Source: CAKUFA01 sp963646285 (lineage in GTDB: Bacteria; Bacillota; Clostridia; Christensenellales; Aristaeellaceae). From it: a stretch of DNA of 64,000 nucleotides. Where the stretch lies: positions 1-64,000 of the forward strand of contig CAVIWF010000004.1 of assembly GCA_963646285.1 (NCBI GenBank), in the 5' to 3' direction. The first letter of the stretch is position 1. Each line of letters starts with the position of its first letter. The notes beneath the pieces are model-generated. The model made no database searches. It had not been told where the DNA came from and saw only the letters and a list, made by a program, of their open reading frames with translations. This document shows, one piece after another, positions 24,920 through 33,545 of this stretch. A program made the translations under genes and the position numbers.

Positions 24920-27319
24920 TTACTCGTCTTCCATGCGCATCATACGCATCTTGTTGTCCGCCTCCCGGATGAACTGATCCAGGGTGATCTGACCGCCCCG
25001 ATACCGGCTGACCAGGTTCGTCAGTTCGCTGTTGGAGTCGGAAGAAGAAGTGACGAAGGAAGGCTTCTGAATGCCGATCTTCGGCACCACATTTTCCTGA
25101 TAATACTGAATCGCCTCAGCAGAAATGTCGAATTCATATCGAGGCAGGGTCTTTTCGAGGTACTCTTCCTCGCTCTTGATGGATTCCTCAAGGTACTGCT
25201 TATCCGCAGCATCAGCGGTTTCCAGCTGCTTCTTCAGGCTGTTCAGGTATTCCTGCTCGTTGCTCACCATCTGATCATAGTAGGAGTTTCTCACAGGCTC
25301 CGTCATGTCGGAGAACAGGGTGTACTTGGTTGCATTATCATAGGCTTCCACAGTGCAGGCCAGCAGATTAACAGCTGCTTCCAAATGGGTGGAGTTGGGA
25401 TTGATGAACAAGACCGTCATGCTGGTCGTGAAGGTTTCATCCGTATCAGCGGTCAGGGTTATGGGCAAATACTTGGCGTACTCATTGTTCCCTCCCATCC
25501 AGCTGAAGTCGCCCACCGTGGTATAGAAACGAGTCAGCAAAGCAGAACGATAGTTGTCATTGGCCTCGTCATCCGCCAGCTGCTTATCAATCTGGTCGCA
25601 CTCAATGCCTTCCCATGCCTGCATCATTTCACGGAACACAGGCGTATCGAAGGTAATGTCCTTGCCTTCGTAATTGCAGTAGTCGATATAGGCACTCAGC
25701 ATGGTGCTGAGCATATCCGCCTTTAATCCGTCAGAAGCAAGGCCCTCTGTCACCCAATACTCGGGATAATCATCCACAAATTCGTCATTCCAGCGGGTGA
25801 TGAACTCGCACAGCTCCACATAGTTGGTGGGCAGATCATCCTCTGTAAGGCCTACAGCGTTCATCACTTCCGGATCGTAGAACCAGCCGCTGTTGCCATA
25901 GGGACTGTAGGGAATGGCATATAGCTTACCATCCTTCATCACCTGGTTCTGGAACACAGGATACATGCGGCTGACAGCATCCGTCAGTGCTGTATATCCA
26001 GACAAGTCAGCACAGTAGCCCTTCTTCATCAGGGTTTCAAAGACGTTGTAGGTAATGTTTACTGCGAAGACATCCACTGCGTTGTCGCCGCTGACCATGG
26101 CCTGGTTAATGGTCTCCATGCTGGAGTAATAGTTGTTATCGAAGTAAATGGGAATGTTGGGATACCGCTCCGTAAAGAGCTGAGCACCGCTATACATATA
26201 GCCCATGTTGGCAACCATCAGGTATTGGTCTGCCCGGAAGCCCAGATCCAGATCCCGTGCCACAAAGCTTGCATAGCTGGCGGCAATGTACGTCTTGCCA
26301 ATGACCGCAGCGTAATTGACATAGTCCACAGGCATGTAACCAATCTGCTGCTTGGTAAACTGGCTGCCCACAAAGCCGATCACCTTGGTATTGTTCTGAT
26401 AAATGATCGTATCCAGCGCTTCGCAATACAGAATGAAACTCGAATAGGTATCCATTTTGCCAACGTCCTGCGTTGTGTCTGTTGCCGGGTCATAAATGGC
26501 GATGCTACCGTAGTCCCAGGTTTGGGTCTCTGCATTATAGCCATTTTCCGAATCGTACAGCCGGACAAGTGCCTTGCCGTCTTTGTAGCTGTTAACCCCA
26601 TACACATGCTCAACAGAAGAGGTCTTCACAGCACCAGTCGCCATATCCGCAATGTAGAATTTTTGGGTACTTCTGCCGGTGTTGTCATCCCAATCGTTGA
26701 TGTATATCAGCAGCTTGTCCCCTGCCAGGACCGCACGGGAATTACCACCGTTGATCACATAGGAAGAACCATCGTCGCTGTACACATGGAAGAAGAAGGA
26801 TACATCCTGCAAGGTAACGATATCCTTGTAAACAAGGTTGTCACCATCCACCTGAATTTCAAACACCAAGCCGTTGAAGGGATTCACACTCATCAGCCGG
26901 GTGCCGTCTGTAAACAGCTCGCCAATGGCATGATCCCCATCCTTGCCTTCATCCAATGCAGCGTACTTCAAGGATTCTGCATCGGAGTAATCAGATGCAA
27001 ACACCAGGGTGCAGATCTTGTGCGTATTGCCCTCGTCGTCCGTTACTTCCTTCTGCCCGACAATTTTTTCTTTTTCCATGCCGGGCTGCCAGTAGGCAAG
27101 AACTTTGCCGCTGTTGGCATACACGGTGCCATACAGCGTGTTGCCCACCGCCATCAGGGATTCCAAGGAATAATACTCAGCATCATTCGTGGCGGTGAAC
27201 AGGTTTTCCGGAATATCTGCCGCCGTTATGGCTTGATCCTCCGCCACAGCTCCGCTTAGGGTCAAGCAGGAGCAAATCATGACCAATGCACTGAGGAAGG
27301 ATAGCAACTTCTGCTTCAT
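24920..27319 (-). CDS. Large solute-binding protein with N-terminal propeller-like half
   Basis: A 799-residue secreted protein. Signal peptide 1-28 (AVA cleavage, no lipobox). Residues about 30-370 are short repeating beta-rich segments with WD40/TolB-like turns (NTLYGTVYANSGK, AVLAGDKLLIYIND, SIAIYDPATDTTQDVGKM), pointing to a beta-propeller. Residues about 375-720 look like a family 1 sugar-type binding protein (AQLFTERYPNIPIYFD, DVFAVN, DGKLYAIPYSPYGNSGWFYD). The C-terminal 80 residues are acidic, helical, Glu/Lys-rich. Typical binding proteins are 400-450 residues. ATG 27319 has AAAGGAG 8 nt upstream; GTG 27337 is less likely. The ligand is unknown, likely an oligosaccharide or glycopeptide. 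Confidence 0.78.
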   Translation of the reverse strand: MKQKLLSFLSALVMICSCLTLSGAVAEDQAITAADIPENLFTATNDAEYYSLESLMAVGNTLYGTVYANSGKVLAYWQPGMEKEKIVGQKEVTDDEGNTHKICTLVFASDYSDAESLKYAALDEGKDGDHAIGELFTDGTRLMSVNPFNGLVFEIQVDGDNLVYKDIVTLQDVSFFFHVYSDDGSSYVINGGNSRAVLAGDKLLIYINDWDDNTGRSTQKFYIADMATGAVKTSSVEHVYGVNSYKDGKALVRLYDSENGYNAETQTWDYGSIAIYDPATDTTQDVGKMDTYSSFILYCEALDTIIYQNNTKVIGFVGSQFTKQQIGYMPVDYVNYAAVIGKTYIAASYASFVARDLDLGFRADQYLMVANMGYMYSGAQLFTERYPNIPIYFDNNYYSSMETINQAMVSGDNAVDVFAVNITYNVFETLMKKGYCADLSGYTALTDAVSRMYPVFQNQVMKDGKLYAIPYSPYGNSGWFYDPEVMNAVGLTEDDLPTNYVELCEFITRWNDEFVDDYPEYWVTEGLASDGLKADMLSTMLSAYIDYCNYEGKDITFDTPVFREMMQAWEGIECDQIDKQLADDEANDNYRSALLTRFYTTVGDFSWMGGNNEYAKYLPITLTADTDETFTTSMTVLFINPNSTHLEAAVNLLACTVEAYDNATKYTLFSDMTEPVRNSYYDQMVSNEQEYLNSLKKQLETADAADKQYLEESIKSEEEYLEKTLPRYEFDISAEAIQYYQENVVPKIGIQKPSFVTSSSDSNSELTNLVSRYRGGQITLDQFIREADNKMRMMRMEDE

Positions 27320-27357
27320 TGCAAAGTCTCCTTTCACCGGTTGATTTCTGTGTTACA

Positions 27358-27363
27358 CTTATA
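27358..27363 (-). promoter_or_regulatory. Possible -10 box of the binding-protein operon
   Basis: TATAAG on the minus strand, without a recognisable -35 at 17 nt. The direct repeats at 27395-27422 begin about 32 bp upstream, the usual position for an activator of the PhoB/OmpR type. Confidence 0.35.
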
Positions 27364-27394
27364 AGACGGATCAGGAGGACGTTTTATTGCATCG

Positions 27395-27422
27395 TTCACA
27401 AATTCTTCACAAATTCATCACA
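27395..27422. repeat. 11-bp direct repeats (TTCACA-N5 units), likely activator site
   Basis: Plus strand: two perfect tandem copies of TTCACAAATTC (27395-27405, 27406-27416) and a third degenerate unit ATCACA (27417-27422), an exact 11-bp period. This matches the layout of PhoP/PhoB/OmpR-family response-regulator sites, with the unit resembling the Bacillus PhoP TT(A/T/C)ACA half box. It lies between the small membrane protein gene and the binding-protein gene. Confidence 0.55.
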
Positions 27423-27431
27423 TAACTTTTT

Positions 27432-27914
27432 TCAATCCACCCCGGACAGCTGCTGGGACAGGGTTTGCAGGGAGTTATACAGGGAGGTCTGCTGCTCGGA
27501 AGTGTTCATGCCCGTCAGCAGCTGACTGGTATAAGCATCAATAATGCTGTACAGGTTGGTGAACCAGTCCTCGGAGATAATATAGCCGTTGCTTCCGTCC
27601 ATGCCTACGCTCAGGGAATTGATGGTCTCCATGGCGTACACATAGCTGCGGATTTTGGACAGGGTGGAAGTGGAGCTTGTGCCTGCCGTTCTGCTCAGGG
27701 AGCCGGAAAGATCCAGGGCATTGCCGCACTCCAGCTGAATGCGTGCCAGATACAGCTGCCGTGCGTCATTCTTGAACTTTACAGCCGGAACGCCCACAAT
27801 GAGCCCCACAACCAGTGCAGCCAGCAAAACAATAATCAGCAGGGTCTTTGCCCGCTCTTTCAGTCCCGGTGCGCCGGTGTTGCCTCTTGCCCGGTTGGTA
27901 GAATAACGATACAT
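27432..27914 (-). CDS. Small membrane-anchored helical protein, unknown function
   Basis: A 160-residue protein with a basic N-terminus, one hydrophobic segment (about 24-43, LLIIVLLAALVVGLIVGVP) and an extracytoplasmic helical domain rich in Ser/Thr/Leu. I recognise no family. ATG 27914 has GGAGG 9 nt upstream; the in-frame start at 27953 lies nearer the promoter and lacks a good site. It is the first gene after promoter 27966-27994 and lies 112 bp upstream of the binding-protein gene, so it may be an accessory subunit of that transporter or may simply be cotranscribed. Confidence 0.65.
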   Translation of the reverse strand: MYRYSTNRARGNTGAPGLKERAKTLLIIVLLAALVVGLIVGVPAVKFKNDARQLYLARIQLECGNALDLSGSLSRTAGTSSTSTLSKIRSYVYAMETINSLSVGMDGSNGYIISEDWFTNLYSIIDAYTSQLLTGMNTSEQQTSLYNSLQTLSQQLSGVD

Positions 27915-27965
27915 ATCATTGAACCTCCATGATTTTTCATTCAGCGGATACAAAATCCATGCCCC

Positions 27966-27994
27966 ATCTTATCACAAGTCCTGCATTGTGGCAA
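27966..27994 (-). promoter_or_regulatory. Promoter of the six-gene transporter operon
   Basis: On the minus strand TTGCCA (27989-27994), 17-nt spacer, TAAGAT (27966-27971), 52 bp upstream of the small membrane protein start. Confidence 0.65.
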
Positions 27995-28030
27995 GGGTTG
28001 GCAATATATAGAATGCTGCGCAACGTGAAA

Positions 28031-28061
28031 GGGAGAGGATCCAATGAACCTCTCCCCCTTT
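28031..28061 (-). terminator. Terminator after the VanW gene
   Basis: Arms 28031-28038 and 28049-28056 form a perfect 8-bp GC-rich stem, followed on the minus strand by TTTC. It is 13 bp beyond the VanW stop codon and ends the ftsH operon. Confidence 0.6.
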
Positions 28062-28068
28062 GGAATCA

Positions 28069-30036
28069 TTATTCCGTCCGCTTCTTGGTACCTACGTAAA
28101 TCAGCTGGCTTTGCGCCTTGTAGGTATCCGTAAAGAGCAGCGTCCGCTCCACCGCCGTATCCCCAACGTACTTCACCCGATAGCTTTCCACCTTGTAGCC
28201 ATCTGCCGCTTTCCGAGCCACATACTCTTCATCGGTGTAGGTCACATAGGTCTGCTTGGTGTCCTTCACGTATTCCGGATCGGTGGGTGCGGTAAGGACC
28301 TCCACCGTCTGGCTTTGCAGCTCGTAGCGCACATCATCCCCCAAGCTTTCTCCATAGATGGAAACCTTGGCAATGAGCCGCTTCCGGTTGCTGGGATCAC
28401 TCTGCACAGAAGCCACAAAGTACAGCGGACTGTCCGTGTTGTTTTTGAATACCAGGTCGATTTTCCGGTTGCCTTCCCAATACACGGTAGCATCCTCGCC
28501 ATAGGCTGCGTAGGATACCGACTTGGAATGGGGTTCCCGGGTGATAATGTCCAGTCCGGCTTCTACTGCCGCCTGATACAGGGTGGTGCTGGCCTGACAG
28601 GTGCCGCCGCCCACGCCCATCACTTCCGTGCCGTAGGCATACTCAATGGCTTCATAGAAGCCGTTGGCCAGCGTCCGTTTGCCTACCACCGTGTTGAAGG
28701 AGAATTTGCTGCCGGAGTCCAGCACGTAACCGGAAATCAGTTCAAAGCACCGACGAATATTATTGGTGCGATTTTCCGAGGATTTGCTGCTGATGGGCGT
28801 GTACACGGAAGCACGGAGGGTGTACTTTTTCTTCAGATCAGCCACAGTCACCGTAGGTGCAATGGTGTCCGGCTCAATTTCCACATCGCCGCTTTCCATG
28901 GCAGAAACCATCTGGTACAGCTTTTCCTTCAAAGGTTCAATGTCCAGTGTGCGGCCTTCCACCGCCTCCTGAAAGGTAAAGGGATCCGTCTTGTCCGGGT
29001 CAAAGCTGAGCAGGGTGGCATCCGTAGGTGCACGGTACACAAGGTTCTTGATCTCGTTCAGCACCCCGTCCACCACGGAAGTATCGCCGCCGGGCATGGC
29101 TGTATACCCCTCAAAGGGCGTTACAAGCAACTGCTCCATGGCTTCCTTCCGCTGGTACACATCCCCCGTGTGGCCTTGCGCCCACGCCTGATTCATCACA
29201 TCCGCCACGTCCACGGTCATGCCCAGCTGGTTGGCTGTCAGCGTGGTCACCACTTGTCCCTGATAGGTAAGGTTCACGTACCAGGAATCATTCCTCGTCT
29301 GTGCCTGTGCCGTTACGGCGGCAATGCCTTCCTCCGCCGTCATCCCTTCAAGGGAAATGCCGTCCACGAACACGCCGGGGCAGAAGGTGCTGTCATAGGC
29401 CGTCACTGCCGACCGGAGCTGTGCATCCTGATGGTAATAATAAGCGCCTACGCCAATAGCAATCACCAGCACCATCGCCACAAGGATCACGACCCAGTTG
29501 TTCCCCCGCTTCTGGGGCGGCTCCCCACCGCTGTTCACGGGAGGATCCGGCCGCTTGGGCGGAACATAGCCGTTGGCAGGTTGAAAATGCTGCTGATTGC
29601 CCTGCCGCTCCACACCATAGCCTGGCTGCTGGGACTGATAGGCAGGCTGCTGCTGATAAAACCCAGGCTGTGCCTGAGCTGCATAAGCAGGCTGCTGCTG
29701 GAGCTGTGCAGGCGTCGGTTGATAAGAAGATTGAAACCTTGGCTGCTGATTAGGTTGATGATGAAGCTGATTCGCTGTTTGTGCAGACTGATAAGGACGC
29801 TGTGTCTGCGGCATTTGCTGCACCGGCTGTTTTGCCTGCTGCCGAGTCCCTATGGGATTGCCTTGCTGTTGGAAGCTGCTTTGCGGGGCATAGGTCGAGG
29901 CTGCAGCCGCTGTGGGCACGCCTTGACGGGGCTGTTGATACGCCGCAGCGTTTTGCACCGGGGCAGCAGCCACTTCCTGCTGGGTCAGCCGTGCTGACTG
30001 GGTACGCCGCCGCGGCTGAGAATAGCCGTTGTTCAA
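28069..30036 (-). CDS. VanW-family protein with Gln/Pro-rich cytoplasmic N-terminus
   Basis: A 655-residue membrane protein. Residues 1-175 are low-complexity, rich in Gln, Pro, Tyr and Ala; one membrane segment at 180-200; an extracytoplasmic part with a YoaR-type putative peptidoglycan-binding domain (about 210-390) and the VanW domain (about 410-540: FSFNTVVGKRT, GVGGGTCQASTTLYQAA, HSKSVSYAAYGEDATVYW), then a G5-like tail. VanW proteins are associated with glycopeptide-resistance loci and envelope functions; their reaction is unknown. The start is TTG 30036, overlapping the PHP stop as TTGA, with AAAGGAGG 9 nt upstream. Last gene of the tilS-ftsH operon. Confidence 0.85.
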   Translation of the reverse strand: MNNGYSQPRRRTQSARLTQQEVAAAPVQNAAAYQQPRQGVPTAAAASTYAPQSSFQQQGNPIGTRQQAKQPVQQMPQTQRPYQSAQTANQLHHQPNQQPRFQSSYQPTPAQLQQQPAYAAQAQPGFYQQQPAYQSQQPGYGVERQGNQQHFQPANGYVPPKRPDPPVNSGGEPPQKRGNNWVVILVAMVLVIAIGVGAYYYHQDAQLRSAVTAYDSTFCPGVFVDGISLEGMTAEEGIAAVTAQAQTRNDSWYVNLTYQGQVVTTLTANQLGMTVDVADVMNQAWAQGHTGDVYQRKEAMEQLLVTPFEGYTAMPGGDTSVVDGVLNEIKNLVYRAPTDATLLSFDPDKTDPFTFQEAVEGRTLDIEPLKEKLYQMVSAMESGDVEIEPDTIAPTVTVADLKKKYTLRASVYTPISSKSSENRTNNIRRCFELISGYVLDSGSKFSFNTVVGKRTLANGFYEAIEYAYGTEVMGVGGGTCQASTTLYQAAVEAGLDIITREPHSKSVSYAAYGEDATVYWEGNRKIDLVFKNNTDSPLYFVASVQSDPSNRKRLIAKVSIYGESLGDDVRYELQSQTVEVLTAPTDPEYVKDTKQTYVTYTDEEYVARKAADGYKVESYRVKYVGDTAVERTLLFTDTYKAQSQLIYVGTKKRTE

Positions 30037-30905
30037 GCCTCAAAGCCTCCTTTCGCAAACATATCATATTGTTGCTTTTGCTGCTTCATAGCATCGAGCA
30101 AAGCATTGAAATCTTCCTGACTGCTTGTCCACGCCGTGGCTGTGCAGCCCGGCAGGCCGTGCCGATCCCCTTCCCGGTGGAAATCACTGCCGCCGGTCAC
30201 AAGCAAGCCCAGTCGGCGAGCCATGTGATCAAGGGCAGCATACCCCTTGGCTTCTGCGGAAGGGTGGTACACTTCAACGCCCATAAGTCCCTGTACACGC
30301 CATGTTTCCAGCAGCACGGACAGGGTCTGGTCGCCGATGCCCATCAATCGGGGATGAGCCAGTACAGGCACAAAGCCGCTTTGCCCCATCAGGCACAGGG
30401 CATCTTTCAGGCAGAGCCTTTCCCCTGCCACGAAGCAGCTGCATCCATCCCCCAAATAGCGCTGAAAGGCTTCCTCACAGCTGTGCGCATAACCTTTCTG
30501 TACCAGTATTTGTGCGATGTGCGGCCGCCCTACGCTTTCCTTGCAGGATGCAAAAAGTTCCCCTTCATCAAGGGGCATTCCCTTTTCACGCAGGAGGGCA
30601 AGCATCTGCCTCGCCCGCTCCACACGTGCCTGGGACAGTTCTTCCACTTTCTTGTGCAGCGGCGTGTGATGGGTCCATCCGTATCCCAGCAAGTGCATGT
30701 TTTTGCGGTCAGCCATGCTCAATTCCACGCCCTGCACCACATTCACAGGCAAAGTGCAGCCCTGCAGCTGTTCATAGCCCTTGAAGGTGTCGTGATCGGT
30801 AATCGCCATCACGTCCACCCCCATGCTTTGCGCCTTAACCACCAGCTCCAACGGCGTCAAGGCACCATCAGAGCTGGTGGTATGCAAATGAAGGTCAATT
30901 TTCAT
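30033..30905 (-). CDS. PHP-domain phosphoesterase (YciV/RNase AM-like)
   Basis: A 290-residue cytoplasmic metal-dependent phosphoesterase. PHP motifs: KIDLHLHTTSSDG at the N-terminus, ITDHDTFKGY near residue 35, ELSMADRKNMHLLGYG, LAHPRLMG and GGSDFHREG near the C-terminus. Relatives hydrolyse 3',5'-nucleoside bisphosphates or trim RNA 5' ends; the activity here is inferred. I use ATG 30905, where similarity starts; a TTG at 30914 that overlaps the ftsH stop as TTGA is a valid alternative. Neither has a strong ribosome site, suggesting coupling to ftsH. Confidence 0.88.
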   Translation of the reverse strand: MKIDLHLHTTSSDGALTPLELVVKAQSMGVDVMAITDHDTFKGYEQLQGCTLPVNVVQGVELSMADRKNMHLLGYGWTHHTPLHKKVEELSQARVERARQMLALLREKGMPLDEGELFASCKESVGRPHIAQILVQKGYAHSCEEAFQRYLGDGCSCFVAGERLCLKDALCLMGQSGFVPVLAHPRLMGIGDQTLSVLLETWRVQGLMGVEVYHPSAEAKGYAALDHMARRLGLLVTGGSDFHREGDRHGLPGCTATAWTSSQEDFNALLDAMKQQKQQYDMFAKGGFEA

Positions 30906-30910
30906 GGGAT

Positions 30911-32923
30911 TCAATCGTCCCCGGACAGGTTGCTGAAGGACATCACATGTTCCGGGATTTCATGCTTTTCCCCATCCGTCTCCGGTGCCTTCTTCTCTTC
31001 GTGGGGAATGGGCGCTTCCGGCTGGGGCTTATCATCATCCAGACCTTCCGGAATCGTGCCGGTTTCCATCAGCGCCACAAACTCCTTGCGGCTTACCGTG
31101 TTCTGATCCAGCAGCGCAGCCACCAGCTGATCCATCCGATCCCGATGCTCACGAAGCACCTGCTTGGCACGCTCGTAGCATTCTGCCAGCATCCGGCGGA
31201 CTTCTTCGTCGATTTCCGCTGCAACCTTTTCGGAGTATTCACGGCTCTGGCCAAATTCCATGCCCACGAATACTTCCTGATCGCTGCCCAGATAGACCGT
31301 GCCCAGCTTATCGCTCATGCCAAACTGAGTTACCATTTTGCGGCACATTTCCGTTGCCCGCTTCAGGTCGGAAGAGGAGCCGGTGTAGATTTCGTTCAGC
31401 GCCACTTCTTCCGCTGCGTGACCGCCGAGCATCATGCAGATCTGATCCAGCAGCTGAGACCGGCTCAGGTTATCCCGTTCCTCTCCCGGCAGTGCCAGGG
31501 TATGACCGGCGGCCTGTCCGCGGGGAACGATGGTGATCAAATGCACTTCATCACAGCCGGGCAGGAAATGTCCCACCAGCGCATGGCCGCTTTCATGAAT
31601 GGCCACCATCCGCTTGTCGGAATCGCTTACCCTGTGGCTCCGCTTTTCAGGACCCATTTGTACCCGGGCAATGGCGTCAATCAGCAGCTGCTGGGTAATT
31701 TCCTTGCTCCGTGCACGGGCAGCAAGAATGGCTGCCTCGTTCATCACATTTTCCAGCTCAGCGCCGGTGGCGAAAGGCACCCGCTTGGCAATGTTCCGCA
31801 GATCCACATCCTTCGCCAGGGGCTTGCCCTTGCTGTGCACCTTCAGAATGGCCACACGGCCGTCAATATCCGGATAATTCACCGTTACCTGACGGTCAAA
31901 ACGGCCGGGACGCAGCAGTGCCGGGTCCAAAATGTCCCGCCGGTTAGTTGCTGCCATGACGATAACGCCTTCGTTAATGGCGAAACCGTCCATCTCTACC
32001 AGCAGCTGATTCAGGGTCTGTTCCCGTTCATCATGACCGCCGCCAAGGCCTGCACCACGGTGCCGACCTACAGCATCGATTTCGTCAATAAAGACGATAG
32101 AGGGGGCAGCCTTCTTGGCCGTTTCAAACAGGTCACGGACACGGCTGGCACCAACGCCCACGAACATTTCCACAAAGTCAGAACCGGAAATGGAGAAGAA
32201 GGGCACGCCTGCTTCCCCGGCTACCGCCTTGGCCAGCAGGGTTTTGCCCGTGCCGGGAGGGCCTACCAGCAGCACGCCCTTGGGAATGCGGGCGCCCATT
32301 TCCACATAGTGCTTCGGGTTGCGAAGGAAGTCCACCATTTCCTGCAGTTCTTCCTTTTCTTCGTCTGCACCGGCCACATCGGCAAAGGTGATTTTGTTCT
32401 TGCCGGGTTCCTGCATTCTGGCACGGCTCTTGCCAAAGCTCATCACCTTGCCGTTGCCGCCAGTCTGTCCCCGCATAATCAGGTACCAGAACAGCAGGAA
32501 GATCACGGAGATCACAATCATGGGCAGGAATTCCACCCACCAGGACGTCTGCACCGGCGCACGGTACTCCACAGTGAAGCTCAGGTCATTCACCGTAACT
32601 TCATCCAGCGCCTTGCCCTGCTTATTGGCCTCCATCTGCCGCACTGTATCAATAAAGTCGCTGCCGATGGTGGTTTCAAAGTCGTACTGCCGATCCGGGA
32701 AGTTGGATGCAGCCACGGTGGTGTTCGTCTTGAGCCCCACCAAGGACGTGCCCCGAATGGCAACCCTGCTTACCTGACCGTTTTCGATCATTTGCAGCAG
32801 CTGCGGATATTCGATGCGCTTGTTTTCCTGGGTCCCCATACCCCCGTTGAGCAGGATGGCAATAATCAGGAAAGTGGCAATGACCACCACATAGCCCATC
32901 AATCCCCTTGAAGATTTCTTCAA
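30911..32923 (-). CDS. ftsH: ATP-dependent zinc metalloprotease FtsH
   Basis: A 670-residue membrane AAA+ protease. Two membrane segments (about 8-27 and 112-132) flank an extracytoplasmic domain; AAA domain with GPPGTGKT, SIVFIDEID and the arginine-finger region ATNRRDILDPALLRPGRFD; protease domain with the zinc motif HESGH. It degrades membrane and short-lived cytoplasmic proteins. C-terminal tail is acidic and Pro-rich. Start codon is TTG 32923 with AAGGAGG 8 nt upstream. In the conserved tilS-hpt-ftsH order. Confidence 0.97.
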   Translation of the reverse strand: MKKSSRGLMGYVVVIATFLIIAILLNGGMGTQENKRIEYPQLLQMIENGQVSRVAIRGTSLVGLKTNTTVAASNFPDRQYDFETTIGSDFIDTVRQMEANKQGKALDEVTVNDLSFTVEYRAPVQTSWWVEFLPMIVISVIFLLFWYLIMRGQTGGNGKVMSFGKSRARMQEPGKNKITFADVAGADEEKEELQEMVDFLRNPKHYVEMGARIPKGVLLVGPPGTGKTLLAKAVAGEAGVPFFSISGSDFVEMFVGVGASRVRDLFETAKKAAPSIVFIDEIDAVGRHRGAGLGGGHDEREQTLNQLLVEMDGFAINEGVIVMAATNRRDILDPALLRPGRFDRQVTVNYPDIDGRVAILKVHSKGKPLAKDVDLRNIAKRVPFATGAELENVMNEAAILAARARSKEITQQLLIDAIARVQMGPEKRSHRVSDSDKRMVAIHESGHALVGHFLPGCDEVHLITIVPRGQAAGHTLALPGEERDNLSRSQLLDQICMMLGGHAAEEVALNEIYTGSSSDLKRATEMCRKMVTQFGMSDKLGTVYLGSDQEVFVGMEFGQSREYSEKVAAEIDEEVRRMLAECYERAKQVLREHRDRMDQLVAALLDQNTVSRKEFVALMETGTIPEGLDDDKPQPEAPIPHEEKKAPETDGEKHEIPEHVMSFSNLSGDD

Positions 32924-32959
32924 AACGTTGTCCTCCTTCAGTCAGAAGCAGTCCGAATG

Positions 32960-33523
32960 TTACGCCTCTCCCCCGTAAATCTTGGGGCTGAGCACGCCGA
33001 TCAGCGGCAGGTTGCGATACTTTTCGTCATAGTCCAGGCCGTAGCCCACCACGAATTCATCGGGAATTTCGAAGCAGGAATAATCCGCCTGCAAATCCAC
33101 CCGGCGGCGGGCAGGCTTATCCAGCAGGGTGGCAATCTTAATGGAGGCGGCTCCACGATCCTGAAGCATGTTCTTCAGGTAGTTCAGCGTAATGCCGGAA
33201 TCCACAATATCTTCCACAATGAGCACATCCACGCCATTCAGGCTGCAGCTCAAATCCTTGATGATTTTGACCACGCCGGTGGTTTCCGTGGAACGTCCGT
33301 AGCTGGAAACCACCATGAAGTCCGTCTTCAAGGGCAGATCGATTTCACGAATCAGATCTGAATAGAAGACCACAGCACCCTTCAGAATGCCAACGAGCAT
33401 CGGTTCCTTTCCCTGATAGTCGGCGGTGATTTTTTTGCCCAGTGCCTTCACCGCCTGATGAATTTCCTCGCTTGTTACCAGCACCTTGCTCAAGTCCTGA
33501 TAGATTTTAGCATCCTGTTCCAT
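32960..33523 (-). CDS. hpt: Hypoxanthine phosphoribosyltransferase
   Basis: A 187-residue type I phosphoribosyltransferase for purine salvage: LVGILKGAVVFYSDL, the PRPP loop VLIVEDIVDSG near residue 105, and the C-terminal FVVGYGLDYDEKYRNLP block. ATG 33523 has GGAG 8 nt upstream; longer in-frame starts would overlap tilS. Positioned between tilS and ftsH, as in many Firmicutes. Confidence 0.95.
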   Translation of the reverse strand: MEQDAKIYQDLSKVLVTSEEIHQAVKALGKKITADYQGKEPMLVGILKGAVVFYSDLIREIDLPLKTDFMVVSSYGRSTETTGVVKIIKDLSCSLNGVDVLIVEDIVDSGITLNYLKNMLQDRGAASIKIATLLDKPARRRVDLQADYSCFEIPDEFVVGYGLDYDEKYRNLPLIGVLSPKIYGGEA

Positions 33524-33545
33524 GCTGTCCTTCTCCTTTGTTGCC

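Noticed and set aside
28060..32911. Two plus-strand open frames of about 650 codons opposite vanW and ftsH
   Set aside because: Mirror frames of well-conserved genes; no ribosome sites or motifs.
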